64,000 nucleotides of DNA from Bradyrhizobium sp. BR 10289 (GTDB lineage: Bacteria > Pseudomonadota > Alphaproteobacteria > Rhizobiales > Xanthobacteraceae), in assembly GCF_019455385.1 (NCBI RefSeq), contig NZ_JACOFR010000029.1, positions 1 through 64,000 of the forward strand, given 5' to 3'. Positions 62,302-64,000 of the stretch are shown in pieces (position 1 is the first letter of the stretch; every line of letters starts with the position of its first letter). A program made the translations under genes and the position numbers. The notes beneath the pieces are model-generated. The model did no database searches and had not been told where the DNA came from. It saw only the letters and a list, made by a program, of their open reading frames with translations.

Positions 62302-62502
62302 CTATCGCCACATGGTCGGAGCGTCGCGAAGGGCCGCGCGTCCGACCTGCTTCAGCGTCTCGGGCGAGGTGTCGCCGTCGGTTGCCGCTTCCAGAATCCT
62401 GGAGGCTACATGGGTGCGCGCCGCGGTTTCGTGGCGCGAGACGTCTTCGCAGACCTCGTCGAATACCGCGCGCAAGAGCGCGGTCGTGGCCGGATCGAAC
62501 AT
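62302..62502 (-). CDS. Cassette gene A, small conserved protein (copy 2)
   Basis: 66 residues from ATG 62502. MFDPATTALLRAVFDEVCED, RTHVASRILEAATDGD, LKQVGRAALRDAPTMWR. About 70% identical by eye to 45035-45235 with the same first and last residues, and followed by gene B in both places. Helical, unknown function; conserved pairing with a winged-helix protein suggests a two-component regulatory or toxin-like pair, unproven. Confidence 0.72.
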   Translation of the reverse strand: MFDPATTALLRAVFDEVCEDVSRHETAARTHVASRILEAATDGDTSPETLKQVGRAALRDAPTMWR

Positions 62503-62673
62503 GGGAACCCCCAACGCAAGAAGAGTTAGCTTACTGCGGAAAAGCTTTGCGACGAATTCAACAAAGTTAACCGCCCCGCCCCCAGCATGAACCGGCCTCC
62601 ACCTGCGAGCTGCCGACCCGGCTGCGAAAGGTGCCCTTCGGTGCCCTTCCTTGGCCTCTCCCAGGCTTTCCGC

Positions 62674-63093
62674 TCACCACCATCCGCCGGCAGTCGTGTC
62701 GGCGCGCTCGAAGGCGAGACGCCGGTCTGGTGTCCGCTTCGGCAGCTTTGCCGATCGCTTCGGATGTGTGATGACCGCCGCAGCGCGGGCCGGCGCTTCC
62801 TTTAGGGTCTCGCCCGAGGGTGCTGCAGGCACGGCCGCCATTGCTTCTCGCACTTCCCGCTGCGGCTCTTCAGGGATCGGATCGGCCTGCGCGAGATTCG
62901 GCGCTTCGGCCCGCCGGCTGGTGTCGAAGACGATCTTCTCCGGAATGCTCCTCGCCGATTTTATGCGGATGATGGTCCTGTCGGGGTCGGCCACGGCGGC
63001 GGCTTCGACCGGAGCGGGCAGGTACCGATCCGCGGCGAAGAGCAGCGCGAGCAGGAACCCGCCGACGAAGACGAAATAACGAATGATCGGCAT
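62674..63093 (-). CDS. Hypothetical single-span membrane protein
   Basis: 139 residues. N-terminal membrane segment (IIRYFVFVGGFLLALLFAA) followed by a periplasmic or cytosolic region with RTIIRIKSARSIPEKIVFDT and an Ala/Pro-rich, Lys/Arg-rich tail. Recognisable type in this bacterial group, of unknown function. Upstream of it, 89 bp away, is the short DUF1236 gene on the same strand. Confidence 0.68.
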   Translation of the reverse strand: MPIIRYFVFVGGFLLALLFAADRYLPAPVEAAAVADPDRTIIRIKSARSIPEKIVFDTSRRAEAPNLAQADPIPEEPQREVREAMAAVPAAPSGETLKEAPARAAAVITHPKRSAKLPKRTPDRRLAFERADTTAGGWW

Positions 63094-63182
63094 GGACGGC
63101 CGCTCGCAAATGGGAAATCAAGGCATCGGCGGGGGCCGGATGGGGTGACGGGCCGCTACGATCAGCGACCCGCCGGGAAGGC

Positions 63183-63524
63183 TCAGTCGATCTCCTGGAC
63201 GACCGTGCGGGTCGACGGATCGACCAGCATCACGCGCTCGCCCGAGTAGACATAGCGATACTTGGTGAGCGAAGAACCCCAATCGCGGGGCACCGCCTCG
63301 AGCTCGACTTCGCGCGGCACGGGCTGGCCGACCACGATCTTCTGCTGCACAGGACGAACTTTGTGCTCGGTGACGTAGGTGCGGATCTTGGTGCGGTATT
63401 CCGGCTCGATCTGTACGGCGGTGGCACGGCCTGTGCCGGTGGTGGTCGTGACGACAGTGGACTGCGCCATGGCGCCCGTCGAGATCAGCGCGGCGGTCGC
63501 GCACGTCAGCATCAGCTTCTTCAT
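63183..63524 (-). CDS. Short DUF1236-type secreted protein
   Basis: 113 residues from ATG 63524. Signal MKKLMLTCATAALISTGAMA; then TATAVQIEPEYRTKIR-like start of one DUF1236 unit: IRTYVTEHKVRPVQQKIVVG, VPREVELEAVPRDWGSSLTK, RYVYSGERVMLVDPSTRTVV. Relative of the C-terminal unit of the protein at 58338. Function unknown. Confidence 0.83.
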   Translation of the reverse strand: MKKLMLTCATAALISTGAMAQSTVVTTTTGTGRATAVQIEPEYRTKIRTYVTEHKVRPVQQKIVVGQPVPREVELEAVPRDWGSSLTKYRYVYSGERVMLVDPSTRTVVQEID

Positions 63525-63733
63525 CGAAATCTCCTGACCGCAGGATGCGGCCTGCAAGAACCCGCGGATGATGGCAAGGTTCCGCAGTTGCTCGGATAAT
63601 TGCCGACTTTTCCCGGCCACAGGCGGAGCCGAGTCCCATTTCAATCACCGCGCCTTTTCCGAAGATTGACCCTCTTGAGCCGCGGCCGAAATGGACTGAT
63701 GCTGGACTTGATGCAGCAACGATGGAGAGATCA

Positions 63734-64000
63734 GTGAAACGTCGCACCTTCATCGCCTCCGCGGCGGCCTCGGCAATCATGGTTCGAAGGCAGGTGCGTG
63801 CGGCTTCCAGGCTCTTCCGGATAGGCTGGCTCACGGCCCAGCGGGAGGCCAGCCTGCCCCCCTTCTTGGCCGCTTTCCGGGAGGGGCTCGCCGAACTCGG
63901 CTATCGCGAGGGGGACAACCTGAAGACCGAATACAGGTATGGTGACGACGACCGGACACGCGTCGGGCCACTGGCCGCGGAGCTTACCGCTCTTCCCGTC
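63734..64000 (+). CDS. ABC-type solute-binding protein, N-terminal part (cut by window end)
   Basis: From GTG 63734, 3 bp after GGAGAGA. KRRTFIASAAASAIMVRR is a Tat-like signal. FRIGWLTAQREASLPPFLAA, FREGLAELGYREGDNLKTEY, GDDDRTRVGPLAAELTALPV match the ABC_sub_bind family start (FRxGLxELGYxEGxNxxxEYR), relatives of TrpX-type binding proteins. The frame is open to the last base. Confidence 0.8.
   Translation, partial: MKRRTFIASAAASAIMVRRQVRAASRLFRIGWLTAQREASLPPFLAAFREGLAELGYREGDNLKTEYRYGDDDRTRVGPLAAELTALPV

Noticed and set aside
63118..63834. 238-residue leftward frame across the short DUF1236 gene
   Set aside because: Different frame from the DUF1236 gene and crosses the start of the solute-binding protein gene; Arg-rich with no motifs.
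1..64000. CRISPR arrays, tRNA or rRNA genes
   Set aside because: No regularly spaced direct repeats with unique spacers, no tRNA cloverleaf with CCA-type end and no rRNA-like segments were recognised; short tRNAs could still be missed by eye.

Overview
The window looks like chromosome from a high-GC alphaproteobacterium of the Bradyrhizobium/Nitrobacteraceae type. This is inferred from gene families: several HWE/HisKA_2 histidine kinases, DUF1236 secreted proteins, an OMP25-like porin, a scattered non-homologous end-joining (NHEJ) repair set, a MOSC protein and an ECF41 sigma factor. No rRNA, tRNA or CRISPR array was seen. The region has an accessory character: short genes of unknown function, one serine recombinase, one insertion sequence, and at least eight decayed or frameshifted genes.

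Layout. 0.1-3.5 kb: small hypotheticals, a remnant of a cytosine-5 DNA methyltransferase, two zinc-ribbon proteins and an SRAP (YedK/HMCES-like) protein that starts with TTG. 3.6-9.2 kb: a tightly overlapping minus-strand operon built around a SoxC-type sulfite dehydrogenase and its monoheme cytochrome, with a P460-type cytochrome, DUF202, DUF302, DsrE-like and exported metallo-beta-lactamase-fold proteins. 9.3-14.6 kb: two tandem alpha/beta hydrolases (one exported), a second MBL hydrolase, a small histidine kinase, a short-chain dehydrogenase and a FixJ/NodW-like regulator. 14.9-21 kb: a giant hybrid sensor kinase of about 1880 residues followed by its receiver. 21.3-23.4 kb: a FAN1-like VRR-NUC nuclease fused to a DEDDh exonuclease. 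23.5-26.7 kb: an exported Gfo/Idh/MocA oxidoreductase and a large serine recombinase.

27-41.7 kb is a DNA-repair neighbourhood: a ligD C-terminal remnant, Ku, a DEDDh exonuclease with a shifted N-terminus, two stand-alone ATP-dependent DNA ligases, a PolX-like protein with a degenerate polymerase palm but intact PHP domain, an RNase HII variant and topoisomerase IB. A HAD phosphatase, an isochorismatase/pirin pair with a LysR regulator, and a MOSC protein lie among them. Ku and ligases would act together on double-strand breaks; PolX, RNase HII and TopIB are plausible accessories.

41.8-49.6 kb: a frameshifted vanadium-haloperoxidase gene with its HxlR regulator, a MOSC pseudogene, a frameshifted copy of a two-gene cassette that recurs near 62 kb, a large TPR protein, and an ECF41 sigma factor divergent from a carboxymuconolactone decarboxylase-family gene. 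Both of the last two carry an exact TGTCACA-N16-CGTC promoter. 49.9-51.4 kb: an IS1182-type element. 51.5-57.5 kb: two tiny coupled genes, two orphan sensor kinases, a receiver, a porin and a multiply frameshifted gene. 57.7-64 kb: small secreted or membrane proteins, two DUF1236 proteins, a glycosyltransferase, the intact copy of the duplicated cassette, and the start of an ABC-type solute-binding protein cut by the window edge.
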